Assembly: GCA_965248395.1 (NCBI GenBank)
Contig: OZ252103.1
Location: forward strand, 1,302,001-1,366,000
Direction of reading: 5' to 3'
From: JAAXHH01 sp965248395
GTDB taxonomy: Bacteria; JAAXHH01
DNA length: 64,000 nucleotides
Shown here piece after piece: positions 1 through 8,563 of this stretch. How positions within the stretch are numbered: position 1 is the stretch's first letter; each line of letters opens with the position of its first letter. The position numbers and the translations under genes are program-made. Under the pieces are notes generated by a model. The model saw nothing but the letters and a program-made list of their open reading frames with translations. It ran no database searches and had not been told where the DNA came from.

Positions 1-596
1 AGGAAACCTTCCAGGCGGCGAAGCGTTTCTTCCTGGTCCATCACGAAGTCTTCGAAGCGCACGGTGAGCAGGTTTGCCGGCCGAGGCGTCGCTTTCATGA
101 GCTGGTACTGGTACAGCCAGGAAATGGCACGTTGTCTGCGGGTGTCCTCCGTGGCGGGATACGCGATACCGAATTGGCCGAGATCGTCCGTCCTGTGGGG
201 GGCGAGTATGCCGTCCCGCGGGTCGCGGATCCAGTGTATGTACCGGATTTCCGGATACAAGCGGACGATCCAGGGATAAATCAGTGTCGTTTCCGGAAGT
301 TTCCAACCACGGTAAGGGCTCTCGTAAGCCATTACATCGGCCAGGTAGGTTTCCACCTTCTCCACGAATTCCGGGTCTACATCCATTTTCATCACCCGCG
401 AAAAATCCCAGGAAAGTCCTCCCGTCCACTTGACGTATTTCGCGAAGATACGACAGGCGTCGTACAGGTCGTGCGGAGGCACCTTGTCACCCGAAGTATT
501 TATGGTTCGGCCCATGTACACGCCGCTGGTATAGAGCGTGTGGGACATGGCCCGCGTTCCGGAGTGTCCCCGGCCTATGATGGTGACGAGGGGCAA
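1..596 (-). CDS. Sulfotransferase family protein, 3' end beyond window
   Basis: The minus strand is open from base 596 to the window edge. The N-terminus reads LPLVTIIGRGHSGTRAMSHT, in which GRGHSGTR matches the 5'-phosphosulfate-binding loop of PAPS-dependent sulfotransferases. WIRDPRDGILA about 130 residues later matches the 3'-phosphate-binding region. I chose a TTG start at 596 because a stop codon lies only a few codons upstream and a GAAGAGG ribosome-binding site sits 7 bases before it. The C-terminus is cut off by the window. The family transfers sulfate from PAPS to a sugar, lipid or protein; the acceptor cannot be told. The PAPS-producing cys genes at 30-34 kb could supply its donor (inference). 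Confidence 0.75.
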   Translation of the reverse strand, partial: MPLVTIIGRGHSGTRAMSHTLYTSGVYMGRTINTSGDKVPPHDLYDACRIFAKYVKWTGGLSWDFSRVMKMDVDPEFVEKVETYLADVMAYESPYRGWKLPETTLIYPWIVRLYPEIRYIHWIRDPRDGILAPHRTDDLGQFGIAYPATEDTRRQRAISWLYQYQLMKATPRPANLLTVRFEDFVMDQEETLRRLEGF

Positions 597-681
597 TGCT
601 GAGCCTCTTCAGAGAACGATTCCCGAACGAACTGAAGCGCTACAAGTAAACTTCGATTCCATTTTCTAGCACATCACTATA

Positions 682-1913
682 GGAACCTCTGATCAAGTTT
701 CTGGCATTGCATTTATAAATGAAGTACTATGCAATCGTTCCAAGTCCACTATTTTGCAGCGCAGTCTCACCGAACAAGCTGAAACGGGGTAGCCGTCCAT
801 GAAACAGCGTAGCTTTTCCGACATGGCCTACGATCAGAAGAAGAAAAAGACGCGCAAGGAACGCTTTCTGGGCGAGATGGACGCGGTATTGCCCTGGCCG
901 GTCCTGCTCGCGCCAGTTCTGGAGCATTATCCGAAAGCGGGCAACGGCCGTCGTCCCATCGGGGCTTCGGTGATGCTGCGGATCTATTTCATGCAGCAAT
1001 GGTACGGTCTTAGCGACCCGGCGATGGAAGACAGCCTCTACGACGTAGAATCGATGCGCCGCTTCGCCGGCGTGGATCTGAACGGCGTGCCGGACGAGAC
1101 GACGATCTGCAAGTTCCGACACTTTCTGGAGGCGCACGGCCTGACCGAAACATTGTTTCGCAATACGAAGCGCTACCTTTCCGATCGGGGGATGATGATC
1201 AGCGAAGGCACGATCGTGGACGCCACGATCATCCATGCGCCGGCGTCGACGAAGAACAAGGATCGGAAAAGGGACCCCGAGATGGCCAGCACGAAGAAGG
1301 GCAACACCTTTCACTTCGGCATGAAGGCCCACGTGGGCAGCGATCCCAAGGGGCGGGTGCACAGTGTGGCGACCACCCCCGCCTCGGTGCATGACTCCCA
1401 GGTGATGGAGGCTTGTCTGCATGGAAAGGAGAAGGCCATCTATGGCGACAAGGCCTATGCGGACGACAAGCGAAGGCAAAAGGCCCAGTCCGAAGGCGTT
1501 ACCTGGCGGGTGCACCGCAAAGCAAAACGCGGCAGGCGCCTTACCTGCGCGGACCGGTCGTTCAACCGCAAGAGCAATCGCGTAAGGGCCAGGGTCGAAC
1601 ATCCCTTTGGGATCATCAAGCACCTGTGGGGCTATCGCAAGGTAAGATATCGAGGCTTGGCCAAGAACACCGCCCAGCTCTTCACCCTGTTCGCCCTGGC
1701 CAACTTCTATATGGCGCGGCGCGAACTGGTCGCCACATAGGGACCGGTGCGTCCAAACCGGACGTAACAGGGCAAAACGGCTCAAAAGGACCGCATCCTG
1801 AGCCCCAATGCCCCGTCTAAACCCGTTAATCGGCTTCGCTTTCATCAGAAACGTCCGCTGTATCGACTCATATCATTCCACCCGATCGTATAGTCGGGTT
1901 GATCAGAGCTTCC
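682..1913 (+). mobile_element. Complete IS5-family insertion sequence
   Basis: A single transposase gene is flanked by terminal inverted repeats: GGAACCTCTGATCAA at 682-696 and its complement, with one mismatch, at 1899-1913. TATA directly flanks both ends (678-681 and 1914-1917), a likely 4-bp target duplication. The element is 1232 bp. Both ends and the transposase are intact, so it may be recent and active. It sits between the sulfotransferase and the first leucine-rich-repeat gene, with its right end about 150 bp upstream of that gene's start. Confidence 0.85.
799..1740 (+). CDS. IS5-family transposase (DDE)
   Basis: This 313-residue protein catalyses cut-and-paste of the surrounding element. 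The three catalytic regions of the IS4/IS5 DDE transposases are visible: VDATIIHAPAS (first Asp, about residue 140), YGDKAYAD (second Asp, about 215) and RVEHPFGIIKHLWGYR (Glu, about 265). The N-terminus has the conserved region with PIGASVMLRIYFMQQWYGLSD. The frame is complete, without the programmed frameshift of some IS5 groups. A long open frame on the opposite strand of this gene is only a coding shadow. Confidence 0.92.
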   Translation: MKQRSFSDMAYDQKKKKTRKERFLGEMDAVLPWPVLLAPVLEHYPKAGNGRRPIGASVMLRIYFMQQWYGLSDPAMEDSLYDVESMRRFAGVDLNGVPDETTICKFRHFLEAHGLTETLFRNTKRYLSDRGMMISEGTIVDATIIHAPASTKNKDRKRDPEMASTKKGNTFHFGMKAHVGSDPKGRVHSVATTPASVHDSQVMEACLHGKEKAIYGDKAYADDKRRQKAQSEGVTWRVHRKAKRGRRLTCADRSFNRKSNRVRARVEHPFGIIKHLWGYRKVRYRGLAKNTAQLFTLFALANFYMARRELVAT

Positions 1914-2065
1914 TATATTCTACACGGCTGATTGGCTACTGTATATTACATGCCATCGCACAATACAAACAAACCAAAAGCATCACATACATGAAGTACC
2001 GGGATGCTGTTATAACTGCCCAAGCCCAGGTCTACGGTGATGGAATCAGGAAAGGTACAAAGTTT

Positions 2066-3832
2066 TTGATCAAATACACCCGCTCTTCCATATTGTCAGC
2101 CGCCACCATTTCAGTATTCCTGTTGCTGTGGGCTGGTTGCATTCAAAACCCAACCGCATCGAACGATCAAATTCCAACATCGATTTCGGTTTCCACATCA
2201 CGTCTTGATCTTGATATCGGTGAGACGGCAGTGATTACTGCCCGGGTACTGGATCAGAACGGTTTGCAGATCCTGAACGCGACATTGAGTTGGTCAAGCA
2301 GCGACCCGGCGGGCATAAGCGTAAACAGCCATGGGGTCCTTACTGCCCTTTCGTTCGGAATGGCAGAGATAACCGTGACGTCGGGCACCATTTCAGCGGT
2401 GATCCGGGTGACTGTCAGCATAGACCGGGCTGCCCTTGTTGCCTTTTACAAAGCAATGGGCGGACCTCAGTGGGAGAACGGGACAAACTGGTTGAGTTCC
2501 CAGCCTGTGAACGAATGGCATGGTGTCACCCTCAATGCGAGCGGCCGTGTTGAACGACTGAATCTCGATTACAATGGTTTACTTGGTGAATTACCATCAG
2601 CGCTGGGGGACCTTGATGAACTTAAAAGCTTGTCGCTGGATGGGAATATGATCGGAGGCTTCCCCGCGGATATTGGTCGCCTTACAATGCTGGATTCCTT
2701 GTCACTCTCGAGAAACCCGATTAAGCGTATCCCCCCAATAGTGGGTGAACTTCAAAGCTTAACATATTTGTCGTTAAATGACTGCCAGCTGGTCGGCGAA
2801 ATCCCCTCTTTTCTTGTAAATCTTGGCAATCTCGAGGAACTGAATCTTCATCGGAATGAATTTAGCGGTGAGATTCCAGCGATTTTGGGCAACCTCACCA
2901 ATCTTAAACACTTGCGGCTCTCTGACAATAGTCTCGGCGGAGAGGTACCCGCTTCGTTGGAGAAGCTAACCAGTCTAGTTCTCCTGGATATCCATCGCAA
3001 CCGTTTAAGTGGAAATCTTCCCGATGAACTTGGGAATCTCTCCAGCCTCGAGACACTGACTCTCAGCAGCAATGAATTAAGTGGCGAGATCCCGTCATCT
3101 CTGGGTAACCTTGTTAGTATCGAGTCACTGAATCTGGATCAAAATGAACTTAGCGGCGAAATCCCGTCATCCCTGGGTAACCTCGAGAATCTTACACATA
3201 TGTCGCTCCAATACAATCAGCTCAGTGGCGAAATCCCGTCATCCCTGGGTAACCTCGCCAATATCGAACAAATTGATCTTGATGTGAATCAGCTCAGTGG
3301 CAAAATCCCCGCTTCGTTAGGGCGACTTACCAGTCTTGTTGGTTTATCTATTCGGGGCAACCAGTTAAGCGGAGAAATCCCCTTTGAAGTGGGGAATATA
3401 TCTAGTCTTAGGAGTTTAACTATTGAAAACAACCAACTTACTGGACATATACCTCCTTCATTGGGTAACCTCGGCAATCTTGAAGAGTTACGTCTTTCTC
3501 TCAATCAACTCAGCGGCGAGATTCCTCCTTCTTTAGGCAATCTCGGCAATCTCAGGTACTTATTCCTCGACTCCAATATGCTCGCCGGTTCGATTCCACC
3601 GGAATTCGGCAGGCTGACAGGACTCCTGTTTCTGATTCTCGACAACAATAGCCAAATGAAGGGTCCATTGCCCCTGGAACTCATCAATCTTACCCAACTC
3701 CAGAATCTGTTCCTGCACAGGACCAACCTTTGCGTACCGCATAATTCAAAATTCCTGGACTGGATGCTGGAAGTAAATTTCCTTTTTGAAACCAATAGAC
3801 CAGAGGATATTCCGCTTTGTACTGGTAATTAA
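2066..3832 (+). CDS. Lipoprotein with Ig-like domain and 16 plant-type leucine-rich repeats
   Basis: The start is taken as TTG at 2066. It has an AGGAAAGG site upstream, and from there the protein (588 residues) aligns from its first residue with its neighbour at 4024 (xIKYTRSSI against MISSIYRPSTI). A lipoprotein signal ends in LLLWAGC. A bacterial Ig-like (BIG2-type) domain follows (about residues 35-110), a short linker with FYKAMGGPQWENGTNW, then about 16 repeats of 24 residues with the consensus LxGEIPxxLGNLxxL, the pattern of plant receptor LRRs, and a cap ending in EFL-type WML. It is probably surface- or periplasm-facing; the ligand is unknown. Codon and base use are more AT-rich than the flanks. 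In-frame ATGs at 1991 and earlier are less likely starts. Confidence 0.8.
   Translation: MIKYTRSSILSAATISVFLLLWAGCIQNPTASNDQIPTSISVSTSRLDLDIGETAVITARVLDQNGLQILNATLSWSSSDPAGISVNSHGVLTALSFGMAEITVTSGTISAVIRVTVSIDRAALVAFYKAMGGPQWENGTNWLSSQPVNEWHGVTLNASGRVERLNLDYNGLLGELPSALGDLDELKSLSLDGNMIGGFPADIGRLTMLDSLSLSRNPIKRIPPIVGELQSLTYLSLNDCQLVGEIPSFLVNLGNLEELNLHRNEFSGEIPAILGNLTNLKHLRLSDNSLGGEVPASLEKLTSLVLLDIHRNRLSGNLPDELGNLSSLETLTLSSNELSGEIPSSLGNLVSIESLNLDQNELSGEIPSSLGNLENLTHMSLQYNQLSGEIPSSLGNLANIEQIDLDVNQLSGKIPASLGRLTSLVGLSIRGNQLSGEIPFEVGNISSLRSLTIENNQLTGHIPPSLGNLGNLEELRLSLNQLSGEIPPSLGNLGNLRYLFLDSNMLAGSIPPEFGRLTGLLFLILDNNSQMKGPLPLELINLTQLQNLFLHRTNLCVPHNSKFLDWMLEVNFLFETNRPEDIPLCTGN
3080..3295 (+). repeat. 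72-bp near-identical tandem repeats inside the LRR gene
   Basis: The segment coding for SGEIPSSLGNL recurs at 3080, 3152 and 3224 with an exact 72-bp (24-codon) period and only a few base changes over about 33 bp, with weaker copies on either side. This is recent unit duplication, so repeat number can change in frame by recombination. Confidence 0.8.
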
Positions 3833-4023
3833 GGGGGATTATCCCACTTTCACAGTAGTGTTAAGAGATGGTGACAGAATCCGAGGATTCGGCATAATTT
3901 CCGATCTCACCCTGGAAGTTTCCGTTGCATTCATGCTCTCCCAGGGGGCATACAAGGTTAAACATGAATCCCGGTGTTTAACGCTCCAAGGAACCGGTTA
4001 AAGCTCGAGTAGGCTTTCCAACT

Positions 4024-5355
4024 ATGATCAGTAGCATTTATCGTCCCTCCACAATAGCCGCCACATGCGCGTTATTCCTTACGATAATCGCCTGCAGTGA
4101 TAAAGGTCCAACAGGCTCGGACTCCCAGGTCCCAACCTCCATTTCCGTTTCCACCTCGCTGTTGTATTTAAAAATTGGTGAAACAGCGGTGGTGACAGTC
4201 GAGGTGCTGGATCAGAACGATAGGCCGATCACGGAAGCGGAATTGAGCTGGTCAAGCAGCAACATCGAAGTGGCAAGTATAAGTAATGACGGTGTTATTA
4301 CCGCGCTTTCGTTCGGAAAGGCTGAGATTTCGGTCAGATCAGGCTTAAGGTCGACCGTGATTCAGGTGTTTGTCAGCAATGACCTGGAAGCTCTTGTTGT
4401 CTTTTATACAGCATTGAACGGACCGTTCTGGAGAAACAATTCGAATTGGTTGAGTACCCGGCCTTTGGATGAGTGGTACGGCCTCACGATCAATGCTGAA
4501 GGCCATGTAGAGCAGTTGGACCTTGAAAACAATGGGTTAAAGGGTGAATTGCCCCCGGAGTTGGGAGATCTTGAAAAACTCCAAAGCCTGAATCTGCGGA
4601 AAAACAGCATAAACGGTGGCATACCACGTGAGTTGGGTCGTCTATCAGAGCTTCAGATTTTGACACTGTCTGAGAACGCAATCACCGGAAGTATCCCGAG
4701 TTCAATCGGCGATCTTCGTAATCTTGAAAGTTTCTCGATTTTCGGTAATGGATTAAGCGGTGAGATACCCTCATCGTTGGGAAATCTCTCAAATCTTTGG
4801 TATTTGACTCTTGATGACAATAGACTTAGTGGTGATATCCCGCCATCCATTGGATATATGGGAAATCTAAGGCGGTTATCCTTCCGAAATAATGAACTCA
4901 GTGGTGAGATACCAGCAACGTTAGGTCGACTTACCAACCTCTCTTACCTGAACCTCAGCAACAACCGGCTTGCCGGTAATCTACCCCCGCAGTTGGCAAA
5001 CCTGTCAAGTCTGAAGATCATGTTTCTCAGCAACAACGGATTGAGCGGAGAGATTCCTCCTCAGTTTGGAAACCTCGGTATGCTCGAAAGGATATTCCTA
5101 TCGAGCAATCGACTTACCGGGTCGGTCCCGCCTGAACTGGGCAGGCTGAACAGTCTCTGGCAACTGAACCTTAACAACAATCCCTTGATGATGGGCCCCT
5201 TGCCCCTGGAACTGGCCAATCTCACCAACCTGTCTGCGCTGTGGTTAACAGGGACCGGACTGTGTGCGCCAGCCGACCCCGAATTTCTCGCATGGTTGGA
5301 GGTTGTTGGTCAACATTCAGGATTACAGGGTGTTGAAATATGCTCAGGGATATAG
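4024..5355 (+). CDS. Second LRR lipoprotein, paralogue of the gene upstream
   Basis: A 443-residue lipoprotein: signal peptide with LFLTIIAC, Ig-like domain with VPTSISVSTS and ELSWSSS at the same places as in the upstream paralogue, the NGPFWRNNSNWL linker, then about ten 24-residue LxGEIPxxLGNLxxL repeats. The C-terminal cap MGPLPLELANLTNL...LC...EFLAWLE is shared with the paralogue. The two genes differ mainly by about six internal repeats, so they arose by tandem duplication followed by repeat gain or loss. No ribosome-binding site stands out before ATG 4024. The 190-bp gap before it holds no convincing gene. Function is unknown; adhesion or ligand binding is plausible. Confidence 0.82.
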   Translation: MISSIYRPSTIAATCALFLTIIACSDKGPTGSDSQVPTSISVSTSLLYLKIGETAVVTVEVLDQNDRPITEAELSWSSSNIEVASISNDGVITALSFGKAEISVRSGLRSTVIQVFVSNDLEALVVFYTALNGPFWRNNSNWLSTRPLDEWYGLTINAEGHVEQLDLENNGLKGELPPELGDLEKLQSLNLRKNSINGGIPRELGRLSELQILTLSENAITGSIPSSIGDLRNLESFSIFGNGLSGEIPSSLGNLSNLWYLTLDDNRLSGDIPPSIGYMGNLRRLSFRNNELSGEIPATLGRLTNLSYLNLSNNRLAGNLPPQLANLSSLKIMFLSNNGLSGEIPPQFGNLGMLERIFLSSNRLTGSVPPELGRLNSLWQLNLNNNPLMMGPLPLELANLTNLSALWLTGTGLCAPADPEFLAWLEVVGQHSGLQGVEICSGI

Positions 5356-5419
5356 ACAAAACCATCTGCATATGCGGGACAGCAGATAGAGGAAAGATTC
5401 TTAGTCCAATAGAGTCCCG

Positions 5420-6103
5420 TCAAACCCCGATTTTCGACAGCGTTACGTGACCATTGAAGCATTGATCGATGTCACCACCGGGTTGCCGCTGTCGTTCGTG
5501 GTAGAAATGGGTGGGCATAAACCCGTCTTCCGTCGGTGTAAACGAGTTCTGGTAGGGGCTCGTGTCCACGACGGTCTGTTTCGTTTCCAGGAGGGTCCCC
5601 GAATGTTCCGGATGGGGCAGATTCACGCTGAGAAAATACCCGGATTCGAGAGGTTCGTGCAACAGGCGTTTCAACAACAGTCCTAGACGTTCGGCGGCCA
5701 GCGGCCAGTCGATGGAACGTCCCTCCGCCACATAGTGTGACAGCGCCAGGGCTCTTCGACCTTGGATAGCAGCTTCCCTGGCCGCGGCCAGGGTGCCGGA
5801 TTCATAGACGTCCACCCCGAGATTGGCGCCGTGATTGATCCCCGACAGCACCCAATCCGCGTCGGACACAAGGTGCTCGAGCGCAAGGCGTGCGCAGTCG
5901 GCCGGCGTTCCCCATATCCGGAAACGGCCTTCGGACAGTTTATCCACACGGACAGGCCGGTTGATGGTCAACTGGTGTCCTACGCCGGACTGCGATTCCG
6001 CCGGCGCGACGACGACAACTTCGCCCCACCGCGACGCCAGGTCGGCCAGGGTGCGCAGACCCTGCGCCTCGATGCCGTCGTCGTTGGTAACGATCAGTTT
6101 CAC
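5420..6103 (-). CDS. surE: 5'-nucleotidase SurE
   Basis: This 227-residue protein is a metal-dependent nucleoside 5'-monophosphate phosphatase. The family signature is at the extreme N-terminus, MKLIVTNDDGIEAQGL, with the Asp-Asp metal ligands. VVVAPAESQSGVGH (about residue 35) and VLSGINHGANLGVDVYESGT (about 85-105, Asn metal ligand) follow. It is short for the family (usually about 250) but ends normally. It starts 6 bases after the stop of the small gene at 6110, so the two are probably co-transcribed. Confidence 0.95.
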   Translation of the reverse strand: MKLIVTNDDGIEAQGLRTLADLASRWGEVVVVAPAESQSGVGHQLTINRPVRVDKLSEGRFRIWGTPADCARLALEHLVSDADWVLSGINHGANLGVDVYESGTLAAAREAAIQGRRALALSHYVAEGRSIDWPLAAERLGLLLKRLLHEPLESGYFLSVNLPHPEHSGTLLETKQTVVDTSPYQNSFTPTEDGFMPTHFYHERQRQPGGDIDQCFNGHVTLSKIGV

Positions 6104-6109
6104 CGCGGC

Positions 6110-6328
6110 CTACTTGCCCTTGGGAATTGATTTACGGGATGGATGGTACTGCGACCGGGATGATGAAGAAGCTGAACGCAAGCCTCGCGATTCCTGGCTC
6201 CAAATGCCTTTTATCCGGCGCCAGCAGGGATAGATCAATCCGAATACAGGATAGATAACGATTATTGCGAGCCCACCGCTTATCCCCTGTATGGTTCGTG
6301 CGAGAAGTAGGTTATTCTTTCTTTTCAT
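6110..6328 (-). CDS. Small hypothetical membrane protein
   Basis: A 72-residue frame starting at MKRKNNLLLARTIQG, with one hydrophobic stretch (GISGGLAIIVIYPVFGLIYP, about residues 14-33) and a basic, serine-rich tail. I see no family. An in-frame start at 6424 is possible but adds a non-membrane, low-complexity N-terminus. The only support is the membrane segment, a full-length frame and close spacing to surE. The ribosome-binding site is weak. Confidence 0.4.
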   Translation of the reverse strand: MKRKNNLLLARTIQGISGGLAIIVIYPVFGLIYPCWRRIKGIWSQESRGLRSASSSSRSQYHPSRKSIPKGK

Positions 6329-6481
6329 ACTCTGTCGTTCATATGGTGGTAGAAAACGACGGGTTCCCGGTGCTGTCTGATCGCGGAATACGCTAGTGGT
6401 ATGCATGCCGATTGTCAAGTTCATTCGAGAAGTATGAACCGGAACTGGAGGGGTCGTACGGGTCTTGCCAGGGGATACACG

Positions 6482-7186
6482 CTAGGTGTCGTTTCCGGGG
6501 CTTTCGGGACGTCCTACAGGCATGACAAAGGCCATGAAGAGATAGAGCAGGGTAACGGTTCCCACGGAAAACAGAAAGGCCACAAAAAACCCGATGCGTA
6601 CCAGCGTTGGATCCAGGTCGAAAGAATCCGCGAGACCGACGCACACACCGAAGATCTTTTTGCCTTCCCTCAATCGGTACAGTCGTCGATGTCTGAAGAA
6701 ACCCATGATCTGCCCTCTGTAATTGATCAGGACAAATACCGCAACGGAAATTACCGCGATGGGTACCAGCGGCAATAGAAAGGAGAAGTGCGCAGGTCCT
6801 GAAGAGTAAGAATAGGTCAGTACCACAGCGGCCAGCAGGATCAGCAGGATACCCCAGACCATGCTGTTGTTCTCGGTTTTGACCTGGAAGCCCTGGCCCG
6901 TCTGGTCCGTTTGGTTCGCCTGGCTTGCCTGATTTGAATCCCCTGTGCCCGACGTCTCATTGGTTACATTCGCAAGCGTCTGGTCCGGATTCCGGGGTAT
7001 GATGAAAATGCACACCAGGTAAGCCAGGAAGACAAAGGGGCCGAAAACAGGCAGGGTAATGACCGTGAAGGCGACCAGGGCGATCCGAAGCACGGAGGGA
7101 TCCAGATTGAAGTATTCGCCCAGGCCGCCGCATACGCCACTTATCATCTTGTTGGATGAGGACTTGTAGAGCGTTTTTCTTGGCAT
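6482..7186 (-). CDS. Protein with two PspC domains
   Basis: A membrane protein of about 234 residues. Domain 1 (about residues 2-65) begins KTLYKSSSNKMISGVCGGLG and ends in a membrane helix with PRNP. A Gln/Asn/Thr-rich linker follows, then two membrane helices (about 110-155). Domain 2 (about 165-225) begins RLYRLREGKKIFGVCVGLAD. Both have the PspC core G(V)CxGLxxxxxxDPxxxRI. I start at ATG 7186, 7 bases after the stop of the upstream gene; a start at 7234 would overlap that gene. PspC proteins sense inner-membrane stress in enterobacteria, but many two-domain members in other phyla are uncharacterised. Confidence 0.85.
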   Translation of the reverse strand: MPRKTLYKSSSNKMISGVCGGLGEYFNLDPSVLRIALVAFTVITLPVFGPFVFLAYLVCIFIIPRNPDQTLANVTNETSGTGDSNQASQANQTDQTGQGFQVKTENNSMVWGILLILLAAVVLTYSYSSGPAHFSFLLPLVPIAVISVAVFVLINYRGQIMGFFRHRRLYRLREGKKIFGVCVGLADSFDLDPTLVRIGFFVAFLFSVGTVTLLYLFMAFVMPVGRPESPGNDT

Positions 7187-7193
7187 ATGTACC

Positions 7194-7658
7194 CTACACC
7201 CCGTCTTTCTTTGTTGCTGTCTGTGCTTCGACACCTTGGGGTTCTTCAGTTGGGGCCGGCGTCAGGCTTTCCTGCTCTTTTTTTCTTTGGTGCAGCAGCC
7301 TGGAGCGAACAATCAGGCCGATTCCCACGAACAGCAGTGCGAAGCCGAAGTACTCCACGTCGCTCGCAATAACCGTTGCCAGGCCGATGCCGACCAGGAA
7401 TACTACGGCCAGGGAGGGTATGCCGGACTCATGTCTCCTGGCTTCGATATAGATGCCTTTCTCAATCATCGCCAGCCGTTCCTGGTGCCTGATTTCCCTG
7501 CCCCTTTTCAGATACCCCAGCAACGCGCAGACCATTCCCAGTGCGAAAGGTGCTGACACGGCTATCCCGAGTACTGCCATGTAATCATAGTAAGCGAGGA
7601 CGGATACCATGATGCACGCGCTCATGAACAACGCCGCCCAGGCTTTCCAGTTATCCAT
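7194..7658 (-). CDS. DUF6249-like membrane protein
   Basis: A 154-residue protein with two N-terminal hydrophobic segments (about residues 5-50), the central motif RHQERLAMIEKGIYI, two more hydrophobic segments (about 80-118) and a charged C-terminal tail. The ERLAMIEKG motif is typical of DUF6249 proteins, which often lie near PspC or ECF sigma genes. It is first in a minus-strand unit with the PspC gene. Function unknown. Confidence 0.75.
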   Translation of the reverse strand: MDNWKAWAALFMSACIMVSVLAYYDYMAVLGIAVSAPFALGMVCALLGYLKRGREIRHQERLAMIEKGIYIEARRHESGIPSLAVVFLVGIGLATVIASDVEYFGFALLFVGIGLIVRSRLLHQRKKEQESLTPAPTEEPQGVEAQTATKKDGV

Positions 7659-7947
7659 ACCGGCCTCCGAATCGAGCCTGCAATAAGTCTTCCTCTACAT
7701 TTGCTTATGCCGTACAAGAATTCGACACGGAAATTGGTTAAATTGTTTCAGAATCTGCAAATTTAATCGTTGTACAGGAAATAACACACAGGAAAAGCAT
7801 GTTCATGTTTTGAAACATTTATAGATTCGAGGTAGTCATATCAATAAGAGGGGATACCGACCGGGTTTCCTTAAAGGGGTCGAATCTGTCCGGTGGAACG
7901 GCCCTGCAACGCGGCTGAGACACGCTTGAGACAGGATGAGGCGACCC
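7659..7947. other. Divergent intergenic region
   Basis: About 290 bp of AT-rich DNA between the DUF6249/PspC unit (minus) and the ECF sigma gene (plus). It must hold promoters for both, and I expect an autoregulated ECF site, but I could not assign -35/-10 elements with confidence. Confidence 0.5.
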
Positions 7948-8529
7948 ATGGATGTCAGCGATGAGGAACTTGTCGCACTGGTCCGAAAAGGCGACAGGCC
8001 GGCATTCGCTTCCCTCGTCAACCGCCATAGGGTTTCCGTATTCAACCTGACCCTGCGCATCATCGGGAACAGGGAAGACGCTGAAGAGGCGGCGCAGGAT
8101 GTTTTTGTACGGGCTTACAAGAGCCTTGACAGATTCAGGGGAGACGCCAGGTTTGTTACATGGCTTTACCGAATCGCCGTCAACGTCAGCCTCAGTTCAG
8201 TCCGGCGCTCGCGGCGAGACCTGTCCACGGCTTCCCTATCGGACGATGAAGAAGACGGACTGCCGTTGCAGGTACCGGATACATCGGCGAATCCCGCTGA
8301 ACTGTTCGATCAAAGGGAGTTCAGAGAAAAGGTAAGAGACCTGGTGGCGGCGCTGCCGCCGATATACAGCGCGGTGATCACGATGCATCACATTCGGCAT
8401 CTGTCGTATGACGAGATCGCCGAAGCGCTGGAACTGCCCATAGGCACCGTCAAGGCCCGTCTCTTTCGTGCCCGCGCCGCGCTGAGGAACCTGGTGGTCC
8501 GCGCCGCGGACAGCGGCTCGCTGGATTGA
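7948..8529 (+). CDS. ECF sigma factor (RpoE-like)
   Basis: A 193-residue sigma-70 family factor. Region 2 (about residues 8-80) contains EDAEEAAQDVFVRAYKSLDR and TWLYRIAVN. Region 4 (about 125-180) contains LPPIYSAVITMHHI and the helix-turn-helix SYDEIAEALELPIGTVKARL. I start at ATG 7948 because GATGAGG lies 6 bases upstream; the ATG at 7936 has no spacing. The anti-sigma gene follows 34 bp later. It probably drives an envelope-stress regulon. Confidence 0.93.
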   Translation: MDVSDEELVALVRKGDRPAFASLVNRHRVSVFNLTLRIIGNREDAEEAAQDVFVRAYKSLDRFRGDARFVTWLYRIAVNVSLSSVRRSRRDLSTASLSDDEEDGLPLQVPDTSANPAELFDQREFREKVRDLVAALPPIYSAVITMHHIRHLSYDEIAEALELPIGTVKARLFRARAALRNLVVRAADSGSLD

Positions 8530-8563
8530 CTGCCGCGGGCGGAGATACCGGAGTCACGAGATC

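Noticed and set aside
132..602. Plus-strand open frame of 156 codons
   Set aside because: It is the complement of the sulfotransferase, whose motifs are clear on the minus strand.
596..649. 17-codon plus-strand frame ending ELKRYK
   Set aside because: Looks peptide-like but has no upstream coding sequence or ribosome-binding site.
727..1845. 372-codon minus-strand frame across the IS element
   Set aside because: Antisense shadow of the transposase; composition Arg/His/Gly-rich, no motif.
3080..3295. Regular repeats resembling a CRISPR array
   Set aside because: The period is 72 bp with no unique spacers and it codes in frame for leucine-rich repeats.
3786..4001. 71-codon frame between the LRR genes
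   Set aside because: Overlaps the end of the first LRR gene and shows no protein-like pattern.
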